Shown here in pieces: positions 40,094 to 49,310 of a DNA stretch of 64,000 nucleotides. The stretch's first letter is position 1, and every line of letters begins with the position of its first letter. The stretch comes from Methanotorris formicicus Mc-S-70 (GTDB lineage: Archaea > AGJL01 > Methanococci > Methanococcales > Methanococcaceae). The stretch lies in contig NZ_AGJL01000001.1 in assembly GCF_000243455.1 (NCBI RefSeq), positions 1 through 64,000 on the forward strand. Reading direction: 5' to 3'. A model generated the notes under the pieces. That model was given only the letters and a program-made list of their open reading frames with translations, searched no databases and was not told where the DNA came from. The translations under genes were made by a program, and so were the position numbers.

Positions 40094-41380
40094 ATGAGGA
40101 CAATACTGGTTTTGTTGGACGGCTTGGGGGATAGACCTTCAAAGGCGTTAAATAATAAAACTCCATTGGAGGCTGCAAACACACCAAATTTGGATGAATT
40201 TGCAAAAAGAGGGGCAACTGGGCTTATGATTCCATATAAAGAAGGAATTCCATTGGGTTCTGAAGTAGCTCACTTCTTACTTTGGGGATACAGTTTAAAC
40301 GACTTTCCCGGGAGGGGATTTATAGAATCTCTTGGGGAAGATATAGAGGTTAAAGAAAACGAAATCTACTTAAGAGCAACATTTGGTTTTGTTGAAAAAT
40401 GCAATGGGGGGTTATTAGTTAAAGATAGGAGAACAAAAAACGTAACAAAAGAAGAAATAGACGAACTCATAGATAGTTTGCCAAATTATGTCAATGGCTA
40501 TGAGTTTGAATTAAAACATTCTTATGACACACATTGTATTTTAATAATTAGGGAAGAAAATGGATGGATTTCTGATAAAATTTCAGACAGCGACCCATTT
40601 TATAAAAATAAACATGTTATGAGGGTTTGCCCAATAAAAAAACTCTGCAAAAATAAGATAGAGTACGATAAAGCAAAATCTACAGCAGATGCCCTAAATG
40701 AATACCTAAAAAAATGCTTTAAAGAATTGGATAACCATGAAATAAATAGAAAAAGGTCAAAAATGGAAAAGCAAAAGGCAAATATGTTATTAACAAAGTG
40801 GGCAGGAAAATATAAAAAAGTTGAATCGTTTAGTGAAAGATGGGGGATGGGGGGAGTTGTTATTGGAAACAGTTCAGTTTTCAAAGGATTGGCAAGATTT
40901 TTGGGAATGGATTATATTAAATGTGAGGATTTTAAAGAGGCAATTGAAATGGCGGTTGATTTGGATTATGATTTCATCCACATCCATACAAAAGAGATAG
41001 ATGAAGCAGGACACACAAAAAAACCAGAATTTAAAAAAGAAGTCATTGAAAAGATTGATGCATGTTTAAATCCCCTCTTGAATTTAGAAGATGATTTAAT
41101 TGTTATTACTGCAGATCACTCAACACCGTCTGTTGGAAATTTGATCCACTCTGGAGAGAGTGTTCCAATAACAATAGTCGGGAAATACGTTAGAAGAGAT
41201 GATGTTAAGGAGTTTAATGAAAGGGCTTGTGCAAAGGGGAGTTTATATATAAGGGCATATGATTTAATGAATATCATCCTAAACTACACAGATAGGGCTT
41301 TGCTGTATGGACTAAGGCCAAACAGAATTTTAAAATACATTCCAGACGATAGTAAAACAAGGCATTTAAGGATTGATTAA
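40094..41380 (+). CDS. apgM: 2,3-bisphosphoglycerate-independent phosphoglycerate mutase, archaeal type
   Basis: The 428-residue alkaline phosphatase-superfamily enzyme interconverts 3- and 2-phosphoglycerate. Seen: LVLLDGLGDRPSKALNNKTPLE at the start with the metal aspartate and nucleophile region, FPGRGFIESLGE, RWGMGGVVIGNSSVFKG, HIHTKEIDEAGH and TADHSTPSVGNLIHSGE. The ATG at 40094 follows AGTGAT; the upstream frame overlapping the PP-loop gene is not used. Its end is close to the frame leading into SepSecS, 86 bp before that start. Confidence 0.93.
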   Translation: MRTILVLLDGLGDRPSKALNNKTPLEAANTPNLDEFAKRGATGLMIPYKEGIPLGSEVAHFLLWGYSLNDFPGRGFIESLGEDIEVKENEIYLRATFGFVEKCNGGLLVKDRRTKNVTKEEIDELIDSLPNYVNGYEFELKHSYDTHCILIIREENGWISDKISDSDPFYKNKHVMRVCPIKKLCKNKIEYDKAKSTADALNEYLKKCFKELDNHEINRKRSKMEKQKANMLLTKWAGKYKKVESFSERWGMGGVVIGNSSVFKGLARFLGMDYIKCEDFKEAIEMAVDLDYDFIHIHTKEIDEAGHTKKPEFKKEVIEKIDACLNPLLNLEDDLIVITADHSTPSVGNLIHSGESVPITIVGKYVRRDDVKEFNERACAKGSLYIRAYDLMNIILNYTDRALLYGLRPNRILKYIPDDSKTRHLRID

Positions 41381-41465
41381 AAATAGGTATAAATATATTT
41401 ATTTAGAATCTATTTTATGTAATTTTGTGAATTTTTTAATACAGAATTTCACTTGGGGAGATACT

Positions 41466-42773
41466 ATGCTAAATTTAAACTTTTCTGGATTAATTCCAAC
41501 AAATATGGAAAAAAGAGGGGAACTAACATTAAAAGAGAACTTAAACATAATAGAGGAGATTTTCAACCAGAGAAAAATCCCAAAAGAAGGATTGGATGAT
41601 GATAAGATAAGATTGCTCTTAAAAATTTTATCATTAATGGATACTGACAAAGATCCAAAAGTTATTCAGATTGGTGAGAGGGAAGCAAGAATAGCCTCAA
41701 AAATTCAAAATGAACTTGTTGGTGGATTTTGTCATGGTATTGGTAGGAGTGGGAACTTAATTGATGCCCAACCTAAAGCACCGGGAGCAAGTATAATGTA
41801 TGCATTGACAAACAAAATCTTAGAGAGTTTTCTAAAAAATTTGGGGTTAAAGGTTAATGCTATTGCCTCTCCAGTAGCAACAGGGATGTCCCTATCGTTA
41901 TGCCTAAGTGCGGCAAGGAAAAAATACAACTCAAATGTCGTTATTTATCCCTATGCATCCCACAAGAGTCCAATAAAAGCAACATCATACATAGGCATGA
42001 GGATGAGGCTGGTTGAGACAAAACTTTATGGAGATGCTGTTAGAGTTGGTGTTTCTGATATAGAGGATGCAATTAAAAAAGAAATAAATGAAAGCAACAA
42101 CCCGTGCATTTTAAGTACTCTAACATTCTTCCCGCCAAGGGAAAGCGATGATATCATAGAAATCTCAAAAATTTGTGAAGAGTTTGATGTTCCCCACATA
42201 ATAAATGGAGCGTATGCAATTCAAAACAACTTCTATATTGATAAGTTAAAGAAGGCATTTAAGCATAGAGTCGATACTGTTGTCAGTTCATCGGATAAAA
42301 ATCTATTCACTCCTATTGGTGGAGGTATTATTTACTCAAAGGACAAAATATTTTTAAGGGAAATTTCCCTCTCCTATCCAGGAAGGGCATGTGCTACGCC
42401 AGTGGTTAATATATTAATATCCCTCCTATCCCTTGGAATGGATAAGTATTTGGATTTAATGAAGAAACAGAAAGAGAGTAAAAAGTTGTTAGATGAGTTA
42501 TTAAATGAACTTGCAAAGAAAAAAGGGGAGAGAGTTTTAAATGTAAAAAACCCAATCTCCTCATGTATAACAACAAAAAAAGACCCTATCAATGTTGCTG
42601 CAAAATTATACAACTTAAGGATAACTGGACCGAGAGGTATTAGAAAAAACGATAAATTTGGAACTTGCTATTTGGGAGAGTATCCCTACAACTACGTTGT
42701 TGTAAATTCTGCAATTGGGGTTAAAAATGAGGATATAGAGTTGGTTGTTAAGAAATTGGAGAAAGTTCTTTAA
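41466..42773 (+). CDS. spcS: O-phosphoseryl-tRNA(Sec) selenium transferase (SepSecS)
   Basis: The 435-residue PLP enzyme converts phosphoseryl-tRNA(Sec) to selenocysteinyl-tRNA. Seen: LIPTNMEKRGELTL at the start, GGFCHGIGRSGNLIDAQPKAPG near residue 85, and the PLP lysine in VSSSDKNLFTPIGGG near residue 277. The ATG at 41466 follows TTGGGGAGAT; the frame to 41373 is an AT-rich leader. With pstK at 18.6 kb it shows that this organism makes selenoproteins. None of the usual selenoprotein genes lie in this window. Confidence 0.93.
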   Translation: MLNLNFSGLIPTNMEKRGELTLKENLNIIEEIFNQRKIPKEGLDDDKIRLLLKILSLMDTDKDPKVIQIGEREARIASKIQNELVGGFCHGIGRSGNLIDAQPKAPGASIMYALTNKILESFLKNLGLKVNAIASPVATGMSLSLCLSAARKKYNSNVVIYPYASHKSPIKATSYIGMRMRLVETKLYGDAVRVGVSDIEDAIKKEINESNNPCILSTLTFFPPRESDDIIEISKICEEFDVPHIINGAYAIQNNFYIDKLKKAFKHRVDTVVSSSDKNLFTPIGGGIIYSKDKIFLREISLSYPGRACATPVVNILISLLSLGMDKYLDLMKKQKESKKLLDELLNELAKKKGERVLNVKNPISSCITTKKDPINVAAKLYNLRITGPRGIRKNDKFGTCYLGEYPYNYVVVNSAIGVKNEDIELVVKKLEKVL

Positions 42774-42834
42774 TTTATAACCTTAAGAAAAAACAAAATT
42801 TGGATTATTGATTTGTTGGTGTAGTAAAATAGTT

Positions 42835-43698
42835 TTAGTTTTTTAATTCTGATAAATCAATACTCCAAACCCCTAACTTATGTTCTTTTGCATATTCTTG
42901 TGCCTCCACATACTTTTTTAAATACTCATGAGTTTCTGGGTATTGTGTCTCATTACATATCTCTAAAACTTCTGGACGTAAGTAAGCATAACCTCTTTTT
43001 AATAGTTCGTAGGTTAAATCCTTCCCACCATCATAAATACATAAACTTGCAAGAGTTATAGGCTCGGATTCATTACTACAACTTTTAAAATCCATCCAAT
43101 ATCTAATGTATACCAATTTTCTCCCGATTAATTCATCCCTCTCCCACTCATAAGCCACGTCAGCAATTTTCAAGTACGATTCATTATACAATTTATAAAA
43201 TTTAGATTTTTTAGATTCATTAAGGAAAATTTCATACGTGTTTATGTCATTACACCTTAAAAAATAAGCAAAGGCATCAGTAGTATTGTATAGTGGTATT
43301 ATTCCTATAAATACGTCAAGGCGGTATGGCGGCATATCTTTCCCACATTCTTTTGCTTTTTCTTTTAAATTCATATATTCCTTGCCCTTTTCATAAAACT
43401 CGTCATTTCCACCAATAGGTTCCACTTGATAAGTTTGAGGAGATTTAACATCTAAAACCTTCCATATGCTATAATTATAACCATGGTATTTTGGAAGATA
43501 CTCTTTAGCCCAGAATGGAATTTCATTCGATTTTAACGAGGAATTATCGATAGAACTTATTATTGAACTTTTCTCAGAATTTGTATTATCCAGTGTCTTT
43601 GAACAATTCTGAGTTGATACATTCTCAGTCATGTAGTTATAAAAAGCCAATATTACGATTATAGAAAATATTGTCAAAATCCATTTTAAAATTTTCAA
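42835..43698 (-). CDS. membrane-anchored protein with degenerate thermonuclease-like C-terminus
   Basis: The 287-residue protein has an N-terminal membrane helix (about residues 4-21) and a Ser/Asn-rich linker, so it is likely anchored outside the cell. The last 60 residues (DLTYELLKRGYAYLRPE ... YVEAQEYAKEHKLGVWS) resemble the end of staphylococcal nuclease domains. The expected catalytic arginines and glutamate upstream are not clearly recognisable, so activity is doubtful. It has six or more cysteines, possibly forming disulfides. Start TTG at 43698 behind GGGAGGG. Confidence 0.65.
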   Translation of the reverse strand: MKILKWILTIFSIIVILAFYNYMTENVSTQNCSKTLDNTNSEKSSIISSIDNSSLKSNEIPFWAKEYLPKYHGYNYSIWKVLDVKSPQTYQVEPIGGNDEFYEKGKEYMNLKEKAKECGKDMPPYRLDVFIGIIPLYNTTDAFAYFLRCNDINTYEIFLNESKKSKFYKLYNESYLKIADVAYEWERDELIGRKLVYIRYWMDFKSCSNESEPITLASLCIYDGGKDLTYELLKRGYAYLRPEVLEICNETQYPETHEYLKKYVEAQEYAKEHKLGVWSIDLSELKN

Positions 43699-43821
43699 AT
43701 TCTTACCCTCCCAATGTTATTTTAAAAAGTTAATGTAATCCGAAAAATTAAAATACAAAAATAACAATATTGGTATTATTGTTTAATATGATAAAAATCA
43801 GTAAAAATAGAAAATTAGAAT

Positions 43822-44040
43822 TTAGATTGTTGGTATTTTGCTTGTTGCGTTCTCTGCAACTTCTCCTAATTTGTTTACAGTTGCATTTGCCTGTGTTCCT
43901 GCGTTTTGCATACTTTCTTTAACTCTTGTTGTGTAGTAGTATGCTACTATAGCAGCGACTGCAACTGCTGCTGCAACTAAGATCCCGATCTCCATTGAAA
44001 CTTGCCCCCTCTTGGACATCAATTTTTCTACTAATTTCAT
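43822..44040 (-). CDS. type IV pilin-like protein with class III signal (DUF361/EppA substrate)
   Basis: The 72-residue protein has a class III signal: KRG followed by QVSMEIGILV and a hydrophobic helix (about residues 18-40). Cleavage before the glutamine by EppA, as in Methanococcus pilins, would leave about 60 residues. The tail is rich in Ala, Asn and Thr with N-x-T sites (NATVNK, NATSK) that AglB could glycosylate. It is probably a short pilin for surface attachment. ATG follows AGGTGATG. The leader upstream is unusually G-rich. Confidence 0.88.
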   Translation of the reverse strand: MKLVEKLMSKRGQVSMEIGILVAAAVAVAAIVAYYYTTRVKESMQNAGTQANATVNKLGEVAENATSKIPTI

Positions 44041-44150
44041 TTACATCACCTTTAGATTTTTTGTTTTATAATGGTATAGCCTCTAACCCAACCTACACGC
44101 CTATCGTTTAACCCCCTAGCCAACCCAATTTCAATTAATAATATTATGTT
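44041..44150 (-). other. G-rich 5' leader of the pilin gene
   Basis: On the transcribed strand the leader reads GGTTGGCTAGGGGG, then ATAGGCGTG, then GGTTGGGTTAGAGG: many G-tracts in a genome that is otherwise about two-thirds A+T. Two related blocks (GGTTGGCTAGGGG and GGTTGGGTTAGAGG) suggest an internal repeat. It may fold as a G-quadruplex or other structured leader controlling pilin translation. No known riboswitch class recognised. Confidence 0.4.
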
Positions 44151-44203
44151 TTAAAAATATATGTCTTTCCATTACTTTGTATCACAAAGTATCCATTCTC
44201 ATT

Positions 44204-44223
44204 AACACTGCAACGATTTTAAC
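44204..44223. other. possible IS-B remnant (20-bp identity)
   Basis: AACACTGCAACGATTTTAAC is identical to 30262-30281 inside the IS-B transposase pseudogene. In the matching reading frame it encodes VKIVAVLM, the same residues as in IS-B. Similarity outside the 20 bp is weak. A chance 20-bp match within 64 kb is unlikely, so this is probably the last trace of an old IS copy. Confidence 0.5.
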
Positions 44224-44290
44224 CCCTAATCATTGAATACATATCAATTTTTCATCAAAAAATAGATATTCCCAATAAAAACTAGAAAAG

Positions 44291-45568
44291 TCATTCCCAA
44301 TACTCTAATGCTATTTTTAATTCTCTAACTTCCTCTGCTTTTTCTTCCAATGATTTTCCTTCCATAACCGCATCTATCGCTGCCCTCATTGCTATTGCTC
44401 CTTTAACAGTCCCATCCGGATGCCCATGGATCCCCCCACCTGCTTGAATAATAACATCATTTCCGAGAATTTCAATGATTTCTGGGACTAACTTAGGATA
44501 AACCCCCCCAGAAGATACTGGGAAAACATTGTTCATTCCAAACCATCCCTGACTGAAGAATTTGTTTTTGCCATCTTCCTCAACGTTATCCAATACAATT
44601 TCATCCCTTATGGAGCGAACCTCATCCCTTTCTCCTTCCATTTTACCAACAACAGTCCCAATGTGAAGTTGGTCAACCCCTAAAAGCCTATATATTTTTG
44701 CAAGGGTTAGCATGGTCATTCCCCAATTCTCTGAACGAGTTATTGCAGCGTGCATTGCTCTATGTGCGTGAACAACAAAATCAAAATTCTCTTCTCTAAA
44801 TTGTTGCACTGCAGAGAATCCAAGAACTACCACATCAAGCATAACATACTCGCTCCCAGCATCTTCTGCAAGTTCAGCCCTTCTAAGCATCTCTTTGTAT
44901 TTTGCCGTTATATTTGGCATGTAAATCTTTTTCTCTCCAGTTTCCTCCTCTGCCTTATCTCTCAACTCTAAAACCTTATATATCCTATCCTCAAATTTGT
45001 TAAAATCTTGGGATACAAGGTTTTCATCATCCTTAACTATATCACATCCCCCAATCCATGCGTTGTATGCAACCTCTGCAAACTCGTCTGTTTTTAATCC
45101 AACCTTTGGTTTTACAATTGTTCCAAGTAGTGGTCTTTCTTTAACACTTAGAAGTTTTCTTATCCCATCAATCCCATATCTTGGTCCTTTATATGCCTTA
45201 ACAAAATCCTTTGGGAATCTGTAATCTAAAATCCTCAATCCTTCAACAATCTTCATTCCAAATATGTTTCCTGCTATCCCTGCTAATGTTCCCGGCATAT
45301 TCTCAATTTCAAATGCATCTAATGGATATGCAATTTTTATTATTCCTACCTTATTCTCCCCCTCTTCCCCAATCTCTTCAATCTCATAAACCTTTGGTCT
45401 TAGTTTTTCATAAATCTCGCTCTTCATTGTTTGAACTTTTGTCCATGTCCCTATTGAACTTTCACCTGCAATTTCATTTGCAACTTTCTTTAAATCCTTT
45501 GCCTTCACCCTTATGCAAGATAACAAATCATTATCATTTGGCGTATAGTTCAAATCAACATAGTCCAT
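44291..45568 (-). CDS. rbcL: ribulose bisphosphate carboxylase large chain, archaeal form III
   Basis: The 425-residue enzyme fixes CO2 on ribulose bisphosphate, in archaea as part of nucleotide (AMP) recycling. Seen: TIVKPKVGLKTDEFA with the first catalytic lysine, GGCDIVKDDENL with the carbamylated lysine, HAHRAMHAAITR, VGKMEGERDEV (loop 6 lysine) and SSGGVYPKLVPEI, GGGIHGHPDG. There is no small subunit gene, as expected for form III. ATG follows GGGGGTG. It is divergent from the PHP gene. Confidence 0.96.
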   Translation of the reverse strand: MDYVDLNYTPNDNDLLSCIRVKAKDLKKVANEIAGESSIGTWTKVQTMKSEIYEKLRPKVYEIEEIGEEGENKVGIIKIAYPLDAFEIENMPGTLAGIAGNIFGMKIVEGLRILDYRFPKDFVKAYKGPRYGIDGIRKLLSVKERPLLGTIVKPKVGLKTDEFAEVAYNAWIGGCDIVKDDENLVSQDFNKFEDRIYKVLELRDKAEEETGEKKIYMPNITAKYKEMLRRAELAEDAGSEYVMLDVVVLGFSAVQQFREENFDFVVHAHRAMHAAITRSENWGMTMLTLAKIYRLLGVDQLHIGTVVGKMEGERDEVRSIRDEIVLDNVEEDGKNKFFSQGWFGMNNVFPVSSGGVYPKLVPEIIEILGNDVIIQAGGGIHGHPDGTVKGAIAMRAAIDAVMEGKSLEEKAEEVRELKIALEYWE

Positions 45569-45652
45569 AAAAACACCCCCATTTTATATAAAAAATTTTA
45601 TAATTGCAGATATTTAATACTTCTGTATTGTATTAAAATGATTGGTGATAGA

Positions 45653-46309
45653 ATGAGGTATGATTTCCATACGCATACGGTATTTAGTGATGGGGAATTA
45701 ATCCCTTCTGAATTGGTTAGGAGGGCAATGGTTTTAAAGCATAAAGCAATAGCAATAACTGACCACGCAGATGCGAGCAATTATAAGGAATTAATTGAAA
45801 AAACAATCCTTGCAAAAGAGGAGTTAAAAAACTACTGGGATATTGAGGTTATTGTAGGAGTTGAACTAACTCACATCCCACCAAAATCAATACCAAAGAT
45901 GGCAAAAAAAGCAAAGGATTTAGGGGCGGAGATTGTTGTTGTTCATGGGGAAACAGTTGTTGAGCCAGTTGAAGAAAAAACCAACTACTATGCCTCAATA
46001 TCTGAGGACGTCGATATTCTCGCTCATCCTGGGTTTATTGATAAAGAGACTGCTGAAAATTTAAAAGAAAATGATATATTCGTTGAAATTACTTCAAGAA
46101 GAGGACACTCATTAACAAATGGTTATGTTTTAAGCGTTGCGAGGGAATTTAAATTAAAAACTTTGATAAATACTGATGCCCATGCTCCAGAAGATTTGAT
46201 TGACGTTGAATTTGCAAAAAAGGTTGGTTTGGGTTGTGGAATGAGTAAGAAAGAGTTAGAAGATACATTATTGCATTATCCAAAGGAATTATTAAAAAGA
46301 ATAAAATAA
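45653..46309 (+). CDS. PHP-domain phosphoesterase
   Basis: The 218-residue protein has the PHP histidine motifs: YDFHTHTVFSDGELIP at residue 2-18, IAITDHADASN, GVELTHIP, VVHGETV, AHPGFID and INTDAHAPED. All metal ligands are present, so it is probably an active phosphatase; the substrate is unknown. The ATG at 45653 follows GGTGAT; the longer frame to 45638 includes that site. fumA starts 30 bp after it, so the two may be cotranscribed. Confidence 0.88.
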   Translation: MRYDFHTHTVFSDGELIPSELVRRAMVLKHKAIAITDHADASNYKELIEKTILAKEELKNYWDIEVIVGVELTHIPPKSIPKMAKKAKDLGAEIVVVHGETVVEPVEEKTNYYASISEDVDILAHPGFIDKETAENLKENDIFVEITSRRGHSLTNGYVLSVAREFKLKTLINTDAHAPEDLIDVEFAKKVGLGCGMSKKELEDTLLHYPKELLKRIK

Positions 46310-46339
46310 ACAAATTAACATCAATATAAAGGTGATTTC

Positions 46340-47197
46340 ATGAATAAGATTTCAGATATTGTTGTTGAATTGTTTAGAGAAGCAGTTATCTACCTTCCAG
46401 ATGATGTTAAAAAAGCAATTGAAGATGCTTGTAAAATAGAAGAAGGAGCATCAAAAAACATCTTAGAGGCAATCATAGAAAACAACAAAATCGCTGAGAA
46501 AAAGCAAATTCCTCTTTGTCAGGATACGGGCGTTCCAATAATATTTTTAAAAATTGGGAAAAACATGGATTCATCAGAAATTATGGAAATTATTGAGGAG
46601 ATTAAAGAAGGAGTAAAAAGAGCAACAAAAGAAATTCCATTGAGACCTAACGTCGTCCATCCATTGACGAGAGAGAACTTTGGCACAAATGTCGGCTTAA
46701 ATGCCCCATTTATAAATATTGAGTTTGATGAAAACTTAAACAGGGAAATAGAGATAACTGTTTTCCCAAAAGGTGCTGGTAGCGAAAATATGAGTGTTTT
46801 AAAGATGCTAACTCCATCTGAAGGAATTGAAGGTGTAAAGAAATTTGTCCTTGAAACTATTGCAAATGCAGGAGGAAAACCATGTCCGCCAATAGTTGTT
46901 GGCGTTGGTATTGGAGGAACTGCAGATGTAGCGTTAAAATTGGCTAAAAAGGCACTTTTAAGGGAAATTGGGGAAAGACATAGAGATGAAAATATATCGA
47001 AATTGGAAGAGGAACTTTTAGAAAGAATAAATAATTTAGGCATTGGTTCTATGGGATTAGGAGGTAAGGTTACTGCTTTAGATATTTTTATTGAGATTTC
47101 TGGATGCCATACTGCTTCTTTCCCTGTTGGAATATGTATTCAATGCTGGGCACAACGAAAGGCATCAAAACTTATAAATTTAGATGAAATACAATAA
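46340..47197 (+). CDS. class I fumarate hydratase, alpha subunit
   Basis: The 285-residue subunit of the two-subunit 4Fe-4S fumarase hydrates fumarate to malate in the incomplete reductive citric acid cycle. Seen: PLCQDTGVPIIFLKIG near residue 55 with the first cluster cysteine, RPNVVHPLTRENFGTNVG, FPKGAGSENMS, GIGGTADVALKLAKKALLR, and SGCHTASFPVGICIQCWAQR with the other cysteines. The beta subunit gene is not in this window. ATG follows GGTGAT. mfnA starts 24 bp after it. Confidence 0.93.
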   Translation: MNKISDIVVELFREAVIYLPDDVKKAIEDACKIEEGASKNILEAIIENNKIAEKKQIPLCQDTGVPIIFLKIGKNMDSSEIMEIIEEIKEGVKRATKEIPLRPNVVHPLTRENFGTNVGLNAPFINIEFDENLNREIEITVFPKGAGSENMSVLKMLTPSEGIEGVKKFVLETIANAGGKPCPPIVVGVGIGGTADVALKLAKKALLREIGERHRDENISKLEEELLERINNLGIGSMGLGGKVTALDIFIEISGCHTASFPVGICIQCWAQRKASKLINLDEIQ

Positions 47198-47221
47198 TAA
47201 AAAACTAAAAAGGTAAAAACC

Positions 47222-48358
47222 ATGGATGAGAAGAAAGTTTTAGAGGCATTAAAGGAATACAGAAAGATTGACTTAAAGTATGAAGATGGAAGGATATTGG
47301 GCTCAATGTGCACAAAACCCCACCCAATATCAAAAAAAATAGTTGAGATGTTCCTTGAGACAAATCTTGGAGATCCAGGATTATTTAAAGGAACAAAGAA
47401 ATTGGAAGAAGAAGTTATAGGGATGATTGGAGAGTTATTGCACAACAAAAATGCCTTTGGATATATAATAACTGGTGGAACTGAAGCAAATCTAATGGCA
47501 ATGAGGGTAATCAAAAACATGAAAAACAGAAATGCAAAAATACTAATCCCAGAAACTGCCCACTTCTCATTTGATAAGGCAGAAGACATGATGGATTTAA
47601 AATTCATAAAAGTTCCAATAACAAAGGACTACACAATTGATGTTGATTTTGTTAGGGATTATGTGGAAGATCACAAAGTTGATGGTATTGTTGGCATTGC
47701 AGGGAGTACAGAACTCGGAACAATAGACAACATTGAGGAACTTTCAAAAATAGCAATAGATAATGATGTTTATTTACATGTTGATGCCGCATTTGGAGGT
47801 TTTGTTATTCCATTTTTGGATAAGAAATATAAGAAAAAGAGGATCAACTACAACTTTGATTTTTCATTGGAAGGTGTTTGCTCCATAACAATAGATCCGC
47901 ATAAAATGGGGCTCTCCCCAATACCTGCGGGAGGAATATTGTTTAGGAATACCCCACTCAAAAAATACTTGGATATAGAAGCACCCTACTTAACTGAAAC
48001 CCAGCAGGCAACGATAGTGGGAACAAGAGTAGGATTTGGGGTTGCATGCACTTGGGGCATAATGAAACTCCTTGGAAAAGATGGATATAAAAAAATCGTC
48101 TCAGAATGTATGGGAAATACGATCTACTTAACAAAAAAAGCAAGAGAATATGGAATTGAATGTGTAATTGATCCAATTATGAATATAGTCGCATTAAAAG
48201 ACGAAAATCCAAATGAAACATGTTTAAAATTGAGAGAAAAAGGATGGTATGTCTCAATCTGCAAATGTGTAAATGCTTTAAGGATTGTAGTCATGCCACA
48301 TGTTAAAAAAGAACATATTGATGAGTTTGTTGAGGTCTTAGCATCATTAAGAGTATAG
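47222..48358 (+). CDS. mfnA: L-tyrosine decarboxylase MfnA
   Basis: The 378-residue PLP enzyme makes tyramine for methanofuran; it may also decarboxylate aspartate for CoA synthesis in methanogens. Seen: [33 protein letters not shown] near residue 85, [13 protein letters not shown] with the PLP-binding aspartate, and the PLP lysine in [16 protein letters not shown] near residue 228. MfnB, another methanofuran enzyme, is encoded at 57.7 kb. The start follows AAGGT. Confidence 0.94.
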   Translation: MDEKKVLEALKEYRKIDLKYEDGRILGSMCTKPHPISKKIVEMFLETNLGDPGLFKGTKKLEEEVIGMIGELLHNKNAFGYIITGGTEANLMAMRVIKNMKNRNAKILIPETAHFSFDKAEDMMDLKFIKVPITKDYTIDVDFVRDYVEDHKVDGIVGIAGSTELGTIDNIEELSKIAIDNDVYLHVDAAFGGFVIPFLDKKYKKKRINYNFDFSLEGVCSITIDPHKMGLSPIPAGGILFRNTPLKKYLDIEAPYLTETQQATIVGTRVGFGVACTWGIMKLLGKDGYKKIVSECMGNTIYLTKKAREYGIECVIDPIMNIVALKDENPNETCLKLREKGWYVSICKCVNALRIVVMPHVKKEHIDEFVEVLASLRV

Positions 48359-48546
48359 TGATTTTATTCAAATTTTTCATAGTTTCAAAGATCATAGTGG
48401 TTAGGTTTATATATGATGAAGGATGAATAATGTATTAGTATCTTGTGTTATTTTTGTATAATTAATTTTTATCATCCATGTTCTATTTTTTAATTTAGTT
48501 AATTTCTGTTTTGTAGATTTAACAAAAATATATGTGAGGTGGTCAT

Positions 48547-49110
48547 TTGTATAAAATTTTAACAATCTCTGACATCATTAGGGTTCCTCCAAGGATGTTT
48601 GGAAGACCACTAAAGGAGACAATTACAAAAATCCTAAGGGAAAAATACGAAGGAATTTTGGATAAGGACATTGGCTTTATACTTTCAATTGTGGATTTGA
48701 AAGAAATTGGTGAGGGGAAAGTCATACATGGTGATGGAGCAGCATACCATCCAGTGGTTTTTGACACTCTCATCTATGTTCCAGAATTGCATGAGGTCGT
48801 TGAAGGAGAGATTGTGGATATTGTTGAATTTGGGGCATTTGTAAGATTAGGGCCTCTTGATGGACTTATCCACATCTCCCAAATAATGGATGATTATGTC
48901 TCTTATGACCCAAAAAGAGAGGCAATAATTGGTAGAGAAACTGGTAAGGTATTGGAAATTGGAGATAAAGTTAGGGCAAGAATTGTAGCAATAAGTTTGA
49001 GAGAAGAAAGAAGAAGAGGTAGTAAAATTGCATTGACAATGAGACAGGTAGGATTAGGAAAGTTGGAATGGATTGAAGAGGAAAAGAAAAGATCTCAACA
49101 AAATGAGTAG
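48547..49110 (+). CDS. rpoE1: RNA polymerase subunit E' (Rpo7)
   Basis: The 187-residue Rpb7 homologue forms the stalk of archaeal RNA polymerase. Seen: [18 protein letters not shown] at the start, [18 protein letters not shown], and an S1/OB RNA-binding domain at about residues 80-165 ([21 protein letters not shown]). Start is TTG at 48547 behind GGTGGT. It heads an operon with spt4, the dephospho-CoA kinase, S24e and S27ae; this order matches other Methanococcales as I recall. Confidence 0.96.
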   Translation: MYKILTISDIIRVPPRMFGRPLKETITKILREKYEGILDKDIGFILSIVDLKEIGEGKVIHGDGAAYHPVVFDTLIYVPELHEVVEGEIVDIVEFGAFVRLGPLDGLIHISQIMDDYVSYDPKREAIIGRETGKVLEIGDKVRARIVAISLREERRRGSKIALTMRQVGLGKLEWIEEEKKRSQQNE

Positions 49111-49121
49111 TAGGTGAGTAT

Positions 49122-49298
49122 ATGAGGGCATGCCTAAAATGCAAATACCTAACAAATGAAGAGAGATGCCCCCTATGTATGGGAGAAACCACTGAAAATT
49201 GGAGAGGACTTTTAATAGTTCTCGACCCATTAAAATCGGAAATAGCAAAGAAGGCAAAGATTGATATAAAAGGGAAATTTGCATTGAGTGCAAAATAA
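49122..49298 (+). CDS. spt4: transcription elongation factor Spt4 (RpoE'')
   Basis: The 58-residue zinc protein binds Spt5 and supports RNA polymerase processivity. Seen: RACLKCKYL and ERCPLCMGE giving the four zinc cysteines, followed by NWRGLLIVLDPLKSEIAKKA, the Spt4 signature. ATG follows AGGTGAG by 3 bp and lies 11 bp after rpoE'. Confidence 0.95.
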   Translation: MRACLKCKYLTNEERCPLCMGETTENWRGLLIVLDPLKSEIAKKAKIDIKGKFALSAK

Positions 49299-49310
49299 TG
49301 CATTTGGAGG

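Noticed and set aside
48411-48440. Possible second C/D box sRNA (ATGATGA near 48414)
   Set aside because: No CTGA boxes follow at usable spacing, and there is no terminal stem.
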